Of a DNA stretch of 64,000 bases, positions 38,256 through 48,774 are shown piece after piece. The notes below the pieces were generated by a model. It ran no database searches and was not told the origin of the DNA. It was given only the letters and a program-made list of their open reading frames with translations. Source of the DNA: Epiperipatus broadwayi (taxonomy: Eukaryota; Onychophora; Udeonychophora; Euonychophora; Peripatidae); the NCBI GenBank assembly GCA_028023455.1, contig JAQFVV010000073.1, positions 188,001 to 252,000 on the forward strand, given 5' to 3'. Made by a program: the position numbers and the translations under genes. The stretch's first letter is position 1. The number at the start of each line of letters is the position of its first letter.

Positions 38256-38906
38256 AAAGAAAATATTTAAAGAGGATTTATTAGTATAATATTTTGAATG
38301 GCCTTAAAGTTCCTTATCCACTCATGATATCTGAATGCTATCTTAGTATATCGTTTTTATTCTAAATTAAGAGATATCATATTTATTTTAAATTTTTGTT
38401 TGAGTTTAAAAGTTTCCTCTGTATTCAACACAGCATCATTGAGCTATTATAAAAATCAGTAAGACACATATGTTAAAAAGATGAAATCCTTTCTCTTTAA
38501 TTTCATATAAACTATGAACTAAACTTAATAAACATCAAAATAAACTATGAAAATAAATAAATTTGAACATTATATTATTATTACTGTAATTTAGAGAGAC
38601 ATTATCTAACAATAAGAGTATGTCTCACTGCTTTATTTAGCACGTTTTTATCTAATAGATTTTTCAAAAATAAAAAGAGAAGAAGAAAATTTATAATTAT
38701 CAAAAATATCAGGCATAGGAACCCGGATATAAGATTATTAGAGAAATTTATTAAGAACAAAATTATTTTAAAAAAGAAATCAACGTGGCAAAGACATGAG
38801 AAACATGTTTCTATTTTAGAAAAGGAATTCAATGGTAAATCTGATCATGATAATACGTTACTCATTATTATTGTAAGATGTGTTGTAAATAGAGAATTTT
38901 AAAGTA

Positions 38907-39196
<290 letters not shown>

Positions 39197-39394
39197 TCTA
39201 ACCTAGTCTTTTGTGCATCTTCACTTCTGGGCAATATAATATTAAACAAAATGGGTTAGCTCAGTTACAGATTACGTTTATTATAACGCAAATAATTAAT
39301 AAATAAAATATTCTGTATTATTGTTAAAACATTCTACTATCAAAATAATGAAAAGGTTCAGTTTATAAAAAAAATAAATAAATATTTATTTATA

Positions 39395-42300
39395 TCATGA
39401 GACTTAAAAGTGAAAATACAGGTAACAAAAAAGATTACACATCCCACAGGATACAACCTCAATGGCATAAGAATACTATCCCCCCTATTACTATCTTAAA
39501 TATTAAACATAGTATTCTTACGACTTTAATAAATCCTATTCATTAAGATTAAACTAATAATTAAATCTTAATCTCTTATTTATAATAATTTAGCTCTATA
39601 AAATCTCAGGTTCATAAAATTATTCTAAGATAATTAAATCATGGTAGTAACACATGATAAGGAATTTTTATGTCATACTCTACTACACTTAAACTATTAA
39701 TAACAAATAATAATAATATTCTTCATTGTATGAACTAATTTTATATATCTCTTTCTTTACTATAATTTTTATTACCATAATAAAATAATATAATATGATA
39801 TAATCTTTTACCTTCTATAATAATGTAAGAAAAATGTGGTAGCATTTATAATCTGACAAATAAAGGTGTGTGGTAATGGTTAGTATATAATTCAATGTAC
39901 CATTGTGATAACTAATTTATGACCATAAGATAATGTAAAATATGATTACTTAATTAAATGAATACCAAGAAAATATTCGAATTCTTAAAATAATTTTTTA
40001 TTTATCTCTTGGGCAAAATTATCATGTTTGATTCAGTTATTCAGTATATCTCATGCAGTGTAATGGGAAAATGAAACAGTCAGGAGACACATATTTTGAA
40101 ACAAATTGAACAAAGTTTATTATTAACAATAAAATAAAACAAAACAATTTATTTACAATATTTACATTGGATAATCTCAATTTACACCGTTTTACATTTA
40201 TTTTATTACTTAGGTATTAAAACAATCCAGAGTTTATTTCAGTCTTCATTCTGACTTAAAATAATAATAATAAAATAATACCATTTTATTTATCTCTAAT
40301 TAAACTTATGATAAATTACATTTATTTATTTTTATAAAAATATATATATATATATCCTATCCTTAAATATTATTTAACTATACTTTTTTTCTCTAAAAAA
40401 CATCCATAGAAACATACTATGGAAAAACATAAAAATAACATTATCGTGAGTATGGATCTTTTAAAACATAAACAATTTTCATTTTGCAATGTCAAAAGAT
40501 GTCATATAAAATATCTATTAAATAATTTATTACTAGATTTTGTGGATATTGTTGTTTACTACAAATAATTTAATGTATCCAGCACACGGTTCTTCTTTTC
40601 AAAATAGTTCATATATATCTAATATAGAAATAAAACAAACTAACTTCTTTTTAAAACTTGATTTATTATGACTATAATCATAAAAAAAAAAATCCAGAAT
40701 TAAATAAGATGTTATTAGAAAAAGATAAAAGAAAATAATAGGTTTTTAATTAAAAGTTTTTATTTGATATATATATAGATTTTTAAAAAGGAGTTAGTTG
40801 TGTTTAAGTTGTGATTGTAATAGGAAAAGGGAGTGAGATAAGGTAAAAAAAAAGAAAATTTTGGTTACGGATATATTTTGTAATTTTTAATTAATTTAAT
40901 TTTTTTTTTGGAATATGTGATATTTATTGTGTATATATATTTTATTTTAGTGTGCCTTGAAAAAGACTATAAAAAATAGTCGAAACATCTGAGGATTTCT
41001 TTTTCATGATTATAGTCATAATAAATCAAGTTTTAAAAAGAAGGAGTTAGTTTGTTTTATTTCTATATTGTTTACTACACAATGTTTATTAAATATAACA
41101 TATTTCCATTTAATATTACTTCAATACTATATAGTTGTAATTACTGATATATTCCCTATTATTTAATAAATACAAAATTACACCCATGTTTAGTGTTTAT
41201 ATCATTTTACTTTATACCATTATATTTTTAAAATATAGAATACTTATTTTAAAAGAAAATAAAGCATTTAAAAGTTATTTAACATTTTAAAAAACAACTT
41301 TGTTTTATATACTTTATTCCTGAAATTTTATTTTATTTTCAAAATTAATCCAAAAAACATATTTTATGATTCTTTTCCCTTTTAGGATCCATTGGATTTT
41401 CAATTACAATTTATACAACTTCTACTTCTAAGTAAATGAACTTATCTCATTCAAATGATAGCATATCTTAAACTCTAAAATGATCTATTATTTCTTTTCA
41501 AATATATCATACTGAACGATGTAGTTACATTGGAAATCTAGATAGTGAATAGATGAGTATGATCTAGGGAAGAAAAACTTGAGTATTACTCATAGCAAAT
41601 ATCAGAGAAAAATATCATGGCACAGTGTATCTATAAGAAAATAGAGGCATGACCTAGTCTAATGTCCTCCAATACTATTCATGATGTCAAGCTATTCCTT
41701 CAGCTTTATTAAAACATCAATAGTTAAAGAAAAATATACACTGTCCAAAATAAATATACAATTACAGGGCTTTGTTAACTGCATTGCATATCTGCAAAGA
41801 TTATAAAATATTATTCCTATTTCCTCATCACGTCCTATTATAACATCATCTTGGGTTCATGTTTACCATAGTACTACCAAGCCACTATCTTATCATTATT
41901 TCCTAAAGATTTATCACATCTTACATTGGCAAAATAACTATCTTGCATATTCAAAACAATAAATAAAATTCATTTATAATTAGAGCGATCTCACTGATCC
42001 ATAAGAAAAGACTGCTTACTTCCTTATTCTATATTCTAAAACATATACAAACTTGTAATATGAATCCTTGGAACATCCAATAATATGAAAGTTTTAAAAA
42101 AAATCACATAAATATTTATTATCATGTTGTGTTATATTACTAGTATAAAATTATAGTATGCATATTCTCAAAACAAATCTTAATCTCATAATTTTTAAAG
42201 TGTTGTACAAAATGCATTTACATATAATTAAACATTTATACTTCCATTCATTATAATTCATAGGCAATCTAAAAAATGAAATCAAAATATACATAATAAA

Positions 42301-42450
42301 AATATCAATATTCATTAACTATTACCAAGTGATATTATCTTGTTATCACCTATGCAGTCTTCGGTTTTCCATCAATTAGATATATTGCATACATGAAAAA
42401 ACTACATCCATACCTTTATTTAAAATGTTCTTATTTAAATTATTAAATTA
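39395..42450. repeat. Long dispersed repeat, copy 1 (about 3 kb, diverged)
   Basis: Matches 48775-51100 in order: ATGAGACTTAAAAGTG, CCCACAGGATACAACCTCAA, TGGCATAAGAATAC, TTTAGCTCTATAAAATCTC, AACAAAGTTTATTATTAAC, CATAATGTC/CTAATGTC and AAGCTATTCCTTCAGCT, with copy 2 reading ATGAGACTATGAAGTG, CCCACAGGATATCACCTCAA, TGGCATAAGAATAC and AAGCTATTTATTCAGCT. The identity is patchy. No protein frame is conserved. It may be an old LTR element or other long repeat. The 40.6-41.1 kb inverted cassette is inserted in this copy and missing from the other. Confidence 0.55.
40621..41069. repeat. Inverted-repeat cassette with hammerhead-like motif
   Basis: Arms 40621-40683 and 41006-41069 are 63 bp and almost perfect (TATAGAAATAAAACAAACTA and its complement). 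Inside, 40955-40994 reads CCT, TTGAAAA-type core, GACTAT/ATAGTC helix with loop AAAAA, then CGAAACATC, TGAGG. This is the hammerhead layout of Penelope terminal repeats with a decayed core (TTGAAAA for CTGANGA), so probably inactive. The 320-bp spacer has no frame. Confidence 0.6.
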
Positions 42451-42979
42451 TTATATTATAGGATTTTAATATTATCAATAGATTACTGTTCATGTTCCTA
42501 ATCTTATAAACCAGAAAATTTACATTTAAAATAAATAGTAATAAATGAAAATCATATTTACGTAATTTCAGCTGAAAACGAATGTTTTTTATAAGTCCGA
42601 ATATTTCCATTTTCTTTCTCAAAAGTTTTTTTTTTTTAAATGTTCTCTTCAAAAGTAATTCTACAATCTCCCCCATTGCTATGATGATGAACAAGACAAT
42701 ACGTTTCCTGCAGTAAGTGTCATCCCAACTTTTGGCACGAAAATCTCAGGTTTAAAAAAAAAAGAATAATAAAAAAAAATATTATGACGTCTTAAAATCT
42801 TGAAAAATAAAATAAAATAATAATCAATCCATCCTGGAAGAGTTTATAGAACAACAGTTTATGTTTCTATTGTCCAGAAACGATGATTATTCAAATCATA
42901 ACAATAAATCATAACTTTTAAAAATAATTCCATGAAGCTTCTATAGGCATATTGATGCATCATATTTCTTTAGCTTAGC

Positions 42980-43588
42980 TTGAATTATCCGGATAAACTT
43001 TTGCGCAATACTTATTTCCATAATTCCACATTTTATTTATTAACAGGTTCATTTCTTTATAGGTTTCTTCTTCAAAGAAATTTATTGTTATTTATTACCT
43101 ATTCAGAGGTTTTTTTTTGTCTTAAATTATCAGCTTTTAAAACAATTTTATATACACGTATTAACCCTCTTTATGCCTTAAGTTCAATACTGCTTAAAAA
43201 ATTCAAATGCAATTGGTTCTTGAAAAAAAATGTTTATTTAGAACCTTACAAAAAATTCATTTTTAATACCATAATTCTTTGGTTGTTTCAAACAATCATA
43301 CAGAAGCAAAGTACAATATGTAAAAAGAAAGAACAAAAGCCAAACAATATATTTATAAATGAAAATACTCATGAGTATTTGAACAACAAGAAAGTGAAGG
43401 GATACAAAAATCATGGGCCCAGAACCCGTAAATACATGATATCTTTTCAACCAATCATAAATGCTACATTTTATTATAAATATGTTTACTTTTTCAGTCA
43501 CTGCACTAACATTCTTCCTGCCAATTTAAATCAGATTGAAACCTTTACTCTCTACCTGATATCTACATACCAATTAAACCAGGATTGA
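42980..43588 (+). other. Unusually long open frame without an early ATG
   Basis: This frame runs 202 codons without a stop, the longest of the window. At this base composition such a length is unexpected by chance. However, the first codon is TTG and no ATG occurs until about residue 150 (KYMISF). The product is rich in Leu, Phe, Lys, Asn, Ile and Tyr with no domain that I recognise. Landmarks are NTYFHNSTFYLL, KKNVYLEPYKKF and NHGPRTRKYM. It could be an exon, a decayed transposon frame or a chance run. I do not call it a gene. Confidence 0.2.
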
Positions 43589-44058
43589 ATAAGAGTTGGA
43601 TATCTGAAAGATAAATCTTAAACGTTTGCTATTTGAATTTTTTCATATTTGATTGGCATATTGGCTATTGTAGAACATGAGACTCACAAGAGAGATAGTT
43701 AGTTGTCTTTAAACTTGTGATATATTCCCAAACACACGTAATAGCCTAAACAGTTTATTTTAAGGTAAAAGCTTTACTATATATTTTAACAAGCAATGAA
43801 GGAAGAAATAGTAATGGTGAGAGTTTTAAATAATCATTTACTAGCAATAATAGATAGTAGGATATGTAGACTATGAGCTAATTAATTAAAATAAAGTTTA
43901 TATGGAGTTTTTAGCTACTTTTTCAGATTCAGAGGAAACTCTGGAATATGAACATAAAACTACTTTACTAAGCGCTACATTATGAATCACAGAGACATAT
44001 ATATATATGAAATAAAATAATAGTTTTTACTTCACCTTTGATTAGTAATTAATTAAGA
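43589..44058. other. AT-rich DNA, nothing recognised
   Basis: No gene; a short (AT)n tract at 43997-44008 precedes the next cassette. Confidence 0.5.
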
Positions 44059-44227
44059 TTGCGCTTTATGCAAAAAAGTGAAGCTTGTCTAAATCTTACA
44101 ACATAAACCACAACTAAACTTCAGTTAAAAGTAGGCTATGATTATGGAGACTCAAGGTCTCCGAAAGCGCTAAGCCATATAACTTTGTAAGATTTAGACA
44201 TGCTTCACTTTTTTGCGTAAAGCGCAA
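44059..44227. mobile_element. Inverted-repeat cassette with hammerhead-like core, family C
   Basis: Arms 44059-44102 and 44185-44227 are nearly perfect (TTGCGCTTTATGCAAAAAAG and complement, AAGATTTAGACA). It is flanked by ATATATATATAT on both sides. The 80-bp spacer carries the hammerhead-like fold annotated at 44134-44176. Confidence 0.75.
44134..44176 (+). ncRNA. Degenerate hammerhead-like fold, family C
   Basis: Helix I GGCT/AGCC, core-like ATGATTA, a strong 6-bp helix II GGAGAC/GTCTCC with loop TCAAG, GAA, helix III AG/CT around CG, then A17. Two of the seven core bases differ from CTGATGA (C3 to A, G8 to U), which should abolish cleavage. The conserved layout suggests descent from an active ribozyme. 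Confidence 0.5.
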
Positions 44228-44814
44228 TTTCAATATATATATATGCTAAAATTTGAAATTTTCATAATATTACTTACTATTAAACTAAAAATTGCAATGG
44301 GATATATATATATATATGATACTAATATATGGATGGGAGGAGGGTAGGGGATTTAGTTTACTCTTTAAAAAATAGAATGTAATATTATTAGCTTTAGAAA
44401 ATAAATAAAAAACTTTTTTTTAAATTAAATTTTTTAAAATAACTTACTTATTTAAGATTTTTCATACTGAAAAACATTTTTTTTTGTTTTATTATAAATA
44501 TCGTAAGAAATTTTAATAAGAAAAAATGTTTTATTAATTTTTTCCCCTATATTTTGGATAAGTGTCTGAGCAGCTCGCTGTCTTTATTGGCAATATCCGT
44601 GTTTTTAAAAAAAGTATTTCAGTTGAATTTTAGAAAACATTTAAAAAAAAATTAAAGAAACATTGAAATAATGTACTTTCATTTATTTTTTATATAATGT
44701 TATAAAAATGATTATATTCATATACATGATTTTTTGTGGCTTGTGAAATTCAAAATATAAATAATATATATTTAATATTTGAATATAAGTGCAGTGTATA
44801 TACTTAAGCTAGAT

Positions 44815-45115
44815 GTAAATAAAGGGGATTTGAACACTGTCTTCCAAACTCGCTTCAGTCAATCACTTTATCTTATTATAACCGATACACTTGACAACAT
44901 ACATGTGAAAAAGATAAATGATCCCCGATATTAGTATATCATGTTGAAGCAGTTCTCATCAATGTGGGAGATAATGATCTGGACCAATTGATGAGTGCTG
45001 ATTCAGTATGAAATACATATATTGGAGAATATTGATCTTTTTCACATATATGTGGTCATGTATATTGATTGTATAAGATAGAGTGGATGACATAAAGGAG
45101 TTTGGAAGTCTTTAT
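44815..45115. repeat. Palindromic family B repeat with two hammerhead relics
   Basis: The left part (TTGAACACTGTCTTCCAAACTC, TTTATCTTATTATAACC, ACATGTGAAAAAGATAAA) is the diverged complement of the right part (ATTGATCTTTTTCACATATA, GTATAAGATAGAGTGGATG, GAGTTTGGAAG). At the centre are two relics: plus strand 44984-45025 with helix I CCAA/TTGG, core TTGATGA, GCTG/CAGT helix II and GAAATACATATA; and minus strand about 44923-44970 with TTGATGA and GATA for GAAA. Both carry C3 to U, so they are probably inactive. Same family as 37847-37890. Confidence 0.65.
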
Positions 45116-45405
45116 AAGATATATTTGTAAATAAACAACAAACAAATTTTAGCGCCCTCTATTGTTAATATAAGCTTTAAGACTGATAATTGCTATACAA
45201 CATAAAATAACTACAAATCCATTCACATTCATCTTGCATTTAGGCTAGAATATCAACCTAAACCTTAATATATATATTTGTAAGGTGATGCCTAATCCTT
45301 ATAAAAAAAATTAACCAATGTTTTGGAATGACAAGCTAAGATTATGAAGATTAGATAGGAGGCCAACCTTTAAAATAAATTGAATAATTTTAGGATATCT
45401 TGAGA

Positions 45406-45432
45406 CACACACACACACACATATATATATAA
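45406..45432. repeat. (AC)n(AT)n microsatellite
   Basis: About eight AC units followed by five AT units. Confidence 0.9.
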
Positions 45433-45723
45433 CCATGCCTTTAGAAAGGAATGAATTAATTTTTTTTTTGTTTTGTTAAAATAAATGTGAAATAGAATAT
45501 TTACACACTCACATTAATACATTGAAGATTTAATAGTTTTAAACATGACATAACAGAAATAATAATAATCTGACATCAAGTCATGTTAGCAACCAAGTTT
45601 TTCTTTTTAAAATAGTAAAAAAAGAGTATAAGTTTGCTGATTTGGAGTGTGAAAAGCTAGACAACAATAGAAGTTTAACCCTACTGTATTTAGCTATTTC
45701 TGACATTTTTCTTTGTCTCACAC

Positions 45724-46130
45724 GTCAACATAAAATATATGACAAAATGATTATTACTTATCAGAAAGTAACAAATTTAACTTTATTTGATAGATATTCT
45801 TCTTTACTACTGAAATAAATTTTAATTGTTCACATTTTGTTTTTGTAATTATTAAAAAAATGAGAATGTAATCAAAACAAAGACTTTATATATCATCGTT
45901 TCTAGAAAAAATATTTTCAGTTTATGTCAATGTAAAATATATGATAAAATGATTATTACTTATCAGAAATTAACAAATTTGACATCCTTTGATAGATATT
46001 TTGTTTACTACTGAAATAAATTTTAAATGTTCACATTTTATTTTTGTAAATCTTAAAAAAATGAGACCATAATCAAAACAAAGAGACATTATATGTCATT
46101 GTTTCTAGAAAGATTATTTTCAGTTTATAA
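45724..46130. repeat. Tandem duplication of a ~202-bp unit
   Basis: GTCAACATAAAATATATGAC starts unit one and GTCAATGTAAAATATATGAT starts unit two 202 bp later. Both continue with ATGATTATTACTTATCAGAAA, TTGATAGATATT, ACTACTGAAATAAATTTTAA and TGTTTCTAGAAA or CGTTTCTAGAAA. Non-coding. Confidence 0.88.
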
Positions 46131-47106
46131 AATCAACAAAATCTTCTTTGTTTCTGAATATTTTTAAAAAATTGAACAAACAATTATTTATTTCTCTAAT
46201 ATCTAATGAATTATGTTTTAAAAGTTTAAATTTTTTAAATATTTATTGCAAAATTGCGATTATTTTCTTCCTCGTAAATATAAGTAGATTCTTTACATCA
46301 TAGCAAGTCTCCAAATTTGCTTCAGGCCATATTTATGTTAGCTGCTAATATAATGTTATATTTTTGAAAATAAAGTATTTCAAGTCAAAATAAGTTATTA
46401 ATAATTTATATTTGTTGATATCTAATAAATATAGTGTAAATTATTTTTTTAAAAAATCTAAAACTGTAATAAATTTGCAAATAAACATGTTTTTGCATCA
46501 TTGGAAATTTCAATGTCATAAAATGCTGAACATTTTACAGCCTTGGTGACACATAATGGCTGATTATGTCAGGGTGAGGCTTATGTCTATTGTTAGAGCA
46601 GAAATTTTGAATTTTGTGGGTTTTTTGCAGAAAGTTCGGGCAAAAAATTTATTATAATAAAATATTTACTGTTTTACATGCATTTTTATGTATAATACTT
46701 ACAGAAAAATTCACCAAGGAGCAAAGTGGCCAAAAAATGTTTCTCTGTCATTTGAAGTATAAGTGGGTTAATGAAATGGAAACCAGCAGAAAGTAAAATT
46801 TTAGAATAAAAAAATATATTTTTTTATATTATACTAGTTATCATGATTCTATTTTATTTACTTTAAAAAAAAAATTTAATAACTTGAATTGCATTTTATC
46901 TATGGATTTGGTAAACCTCAGAATATTTGAAAGAAAAGATATATTCTTTATTTACATTTTATGAACTTTTGTTTGAATAAATTCTGAAAAATTTACATTT
47001 TACTTATCAATTGCAAAAGTTGTATAATCATTATAATTAAAATATGAAGTAGAATTTTAAAATACTAGATTGCATTTCTTTTGAATTAAGATTTATTATA
47101 ACATGT

Positions 47107-47108
<2 letters not shown>
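46131..47108. other. AT-rich DNA, nothing recognised
   Basis: A 60-codon frame at 46614-46796 has no recognisable similarity. No repeats of note. Confidence 0.45.

Positions 47109-47149
<41 letters not shown>
47109..47149. repeat. (TA)n microsatellite
   Basis: About 20 TA units ending directly at the family A repeat array. Confidence 0.95.
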
Positions 47150-47153
<4 letters not shown>

Positions 47154-47293
47154 AACAAGTTATTCACGTAACTTGCTATCACTTGCTATTTATGATCAAT
47201 AGATGGCGTTTTACCAAAACCACCAAAACAAGTGAAAATTTGTTTACATAAATGACAAAAGAGTCAGAATTAACTATCTCTTTCATTTGCTCA

Positions 47294-47339
47294 CTATCAG
47301 ATCAGCTGATTTCAAGCTATTTGCTATCATCAGTGAAGG
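47294..47339 (-). ncRNA. Hammerhead ribozyme, family A copy 1 (helix I weakened)
   Basis: Core CTGATGA, helix II AGC/GCT with loop AAATA, GAAA, helix III ATC/GAT with loop AGCT and C17 are intact. The 3' side of helix I is TGATAG instead of TGAGGG, so helix I keeps only three or so pairs. Confidence 0.75.
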
Positions 47340-47706
47340 GTAGAGTTAGAAACTAGATCTAAACACTGACTCCAAGTGTTTATGCAAAACGTTTCTATCA
47401 GTTTGCAAGTGTGACTTTTTCAGACCAGTAAAGTCTTCAAACTCAGCCTAACAAACCAGATATCTATATGGGTCTGATCTCACTTCAGTTTCACCACATA
47501 ATCAAAGTCTCTGCAATATATATCATTGCAAGAAAATTTTAAAGGTACATTTATGAAAAACAAAAAACAAGTTATTCACATAACTTGCTATCACTTGTTA
47601 TTTATGATCAATAGATGGTGTTTTACCAAAACCACTGAAACAAGCGTAAAATTTGTTTACATAAATGACAAATGAGTCATAATTAACTATCTCCTTCATT
47701 TTCTCA

Positions 47707-47752
47707 CCCTCAGATCAGCTGATTTCAAGCTATTTGCTATCATCAGTGAAGG
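47707..47752 (-). ncRNA. Hammerhead ribozyme, family A copy 2
   Basis: Complete type I fold on the minus strand: helix I CCTTCA/TGAGGG (6 bp, one G-U), CTGATGA, helix II, GAA, helix III ATC/GAT with tetraloop AGCT, C17. Predicted cleavage lies after the C of GATC, before TGAGGG. Confidence 0.85.
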
Positions 47753-47860
47753 ATAGAGTTTGAAGACTTTACCGGTCTGAAAAATTCACGCTTGCAAACT
47801 GAAAGAAACGTTTTGCATAAACACTTAGAGTCAGTGTTTAGATCTAGTTTCTAACTCTAT

Positions 47861-47906
47861 CCTTCACTGATGATAGCAAATAGCTTGAAATCAGCTGATC
47901 TGAGGG
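47861..47906 (+). ncRNA. Hammerhead ribozyme, family A copy 3
   Basis: CCTTCA helix I at 47861-47866, CTGATGA core at 47867-47873, helix II AGC/GCT with loop AAATA flanked by a U-U mismatch, GAA at 47887-47889, helix III with loop AGCT, C17 at 47900, and TGAGGG at 47901-47906. All invariant bases are present. Loop AAATA is also the helix II loop I recall for the schistosome SINE hammerhead. It is the reference copy for the family. Confidence 0.88.
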
Positions 47907-48271
47907 TGAGAAAATGAAAGAGATAGTTAATTATGACTCTTTTGTCATTTATGTAAACAAATTTTACACTTGTTTTGGTGGTTTTGGTAAAATGCCATCT
48001 ATTGATCATAAATAATAAGTGATAGCAAGTTACGTGAATAAGTTGTTTTTGTTTTTCATAAATGTACCTTTAAAGTTTTCTTGCAATGATATATATTGCA
48101 GAGACTTTGACTATGTGTTGAAACTGAACTGAGATCAGACCATATAGATATCTGTTTTGTTAGGCTGAGTTTGAAGACTTTACTGGTCTGAAAAGTTCAT
48201 GCTTGCAAACTGATAGAAACGTTTTGCATAAACACTTGGAGTCAGTGTTTAGATCTAGTTTCTAACTCTAT

Positions 48272-48317
48272 CCTTCACTGATGATAGCAAATAGCTTGAA
48301 ATCAGCTGATCTGAGGG
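48272..48317 (+). ncRNA. Hammerhead ribozyme, family A copy 4
   Basis: Identical to copy 3 over the 46-nt fold and placed 411 bp downstream in the same orientation, so a transcript covering both would release one unit-length RNA if both sites cut. Confidence 0.87.
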
Positions 48318-48418
48318 TGAGCAAATGAAAGAGATAGTTAATTCTGAATCTTTTGTCATTTATGTAAACAAATTTTACACTTGTTTCGGTGGTTTTCATA
48401 AAACACCACCTATTGATC

Positions 48419-48525
48419 ATATATATATATATATATATAAGTTGAATATGAGAGTGTTTCTATAATATTATAATGTGACCTTTGAAAAAAACCCATGTAT
48501 AATTACTTATATATTTTTTTTTTTT

Positions 48526-48564
<39 letters not shown>
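48419..48564. repeat. (TA)n tracts and poly-T
   Basis: (TA)n at 48419-48439 closes the array. A further poly-T/(TA)n tract lies at 48513-48564. Confidence 0.93.
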
Positions 48565-48565
<1 letters not shown>

Positions 48566-48774
48566 TTATATATATATATAGTGCTCTCACTTCCAGGAAA
48601 TATGTAATAACAATAAATAGATCTAGCGCAGATAAATAATTAGATTCATCTAAAATGTATCTAATCAATAATAATTATATTCTTTAATACTATCTGTTAC
48701 TAATTAGTTAAAATTAACAAATAATAATATGGTTCTGTTTCTTAAATTAAATAAATAAATATCTAATAAAAATC

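Larger units (their letters stand above)
47150..48420. mobile_element. Hammerhead repeat array, family A: two minus and two plus units
   Basis: The left half (47150-47762) is a full minus-strand unit followed by a second, partial one; the right half (47763-48420) is two plus-strand units. Corresponding hammerhead positions are 413 bp apart on the left (47339 to 47752) and 411 bp apart on the right (47861 to 48272), which sets the monomer length. Unit text includes GTTATTCACGTAACTTGCTA, CATTTATGTAAACAAATTTT, CAGTGTTTAGATCTAGTTTC and GCAATGATATATATTGCAG. The halves meet at GAGTTTGAAG (about 47757-47766), where the minus unit is cut about 8 nt outside helix I. Both outer ends read as the same unit edge and abut (TA)n. 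No protein frame is conserved. Tandem hammerhead monomers fit retrozymes or Penelope terminal repeats; the inversion recalls twin-primed target insertion. Confidence 0.85.
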
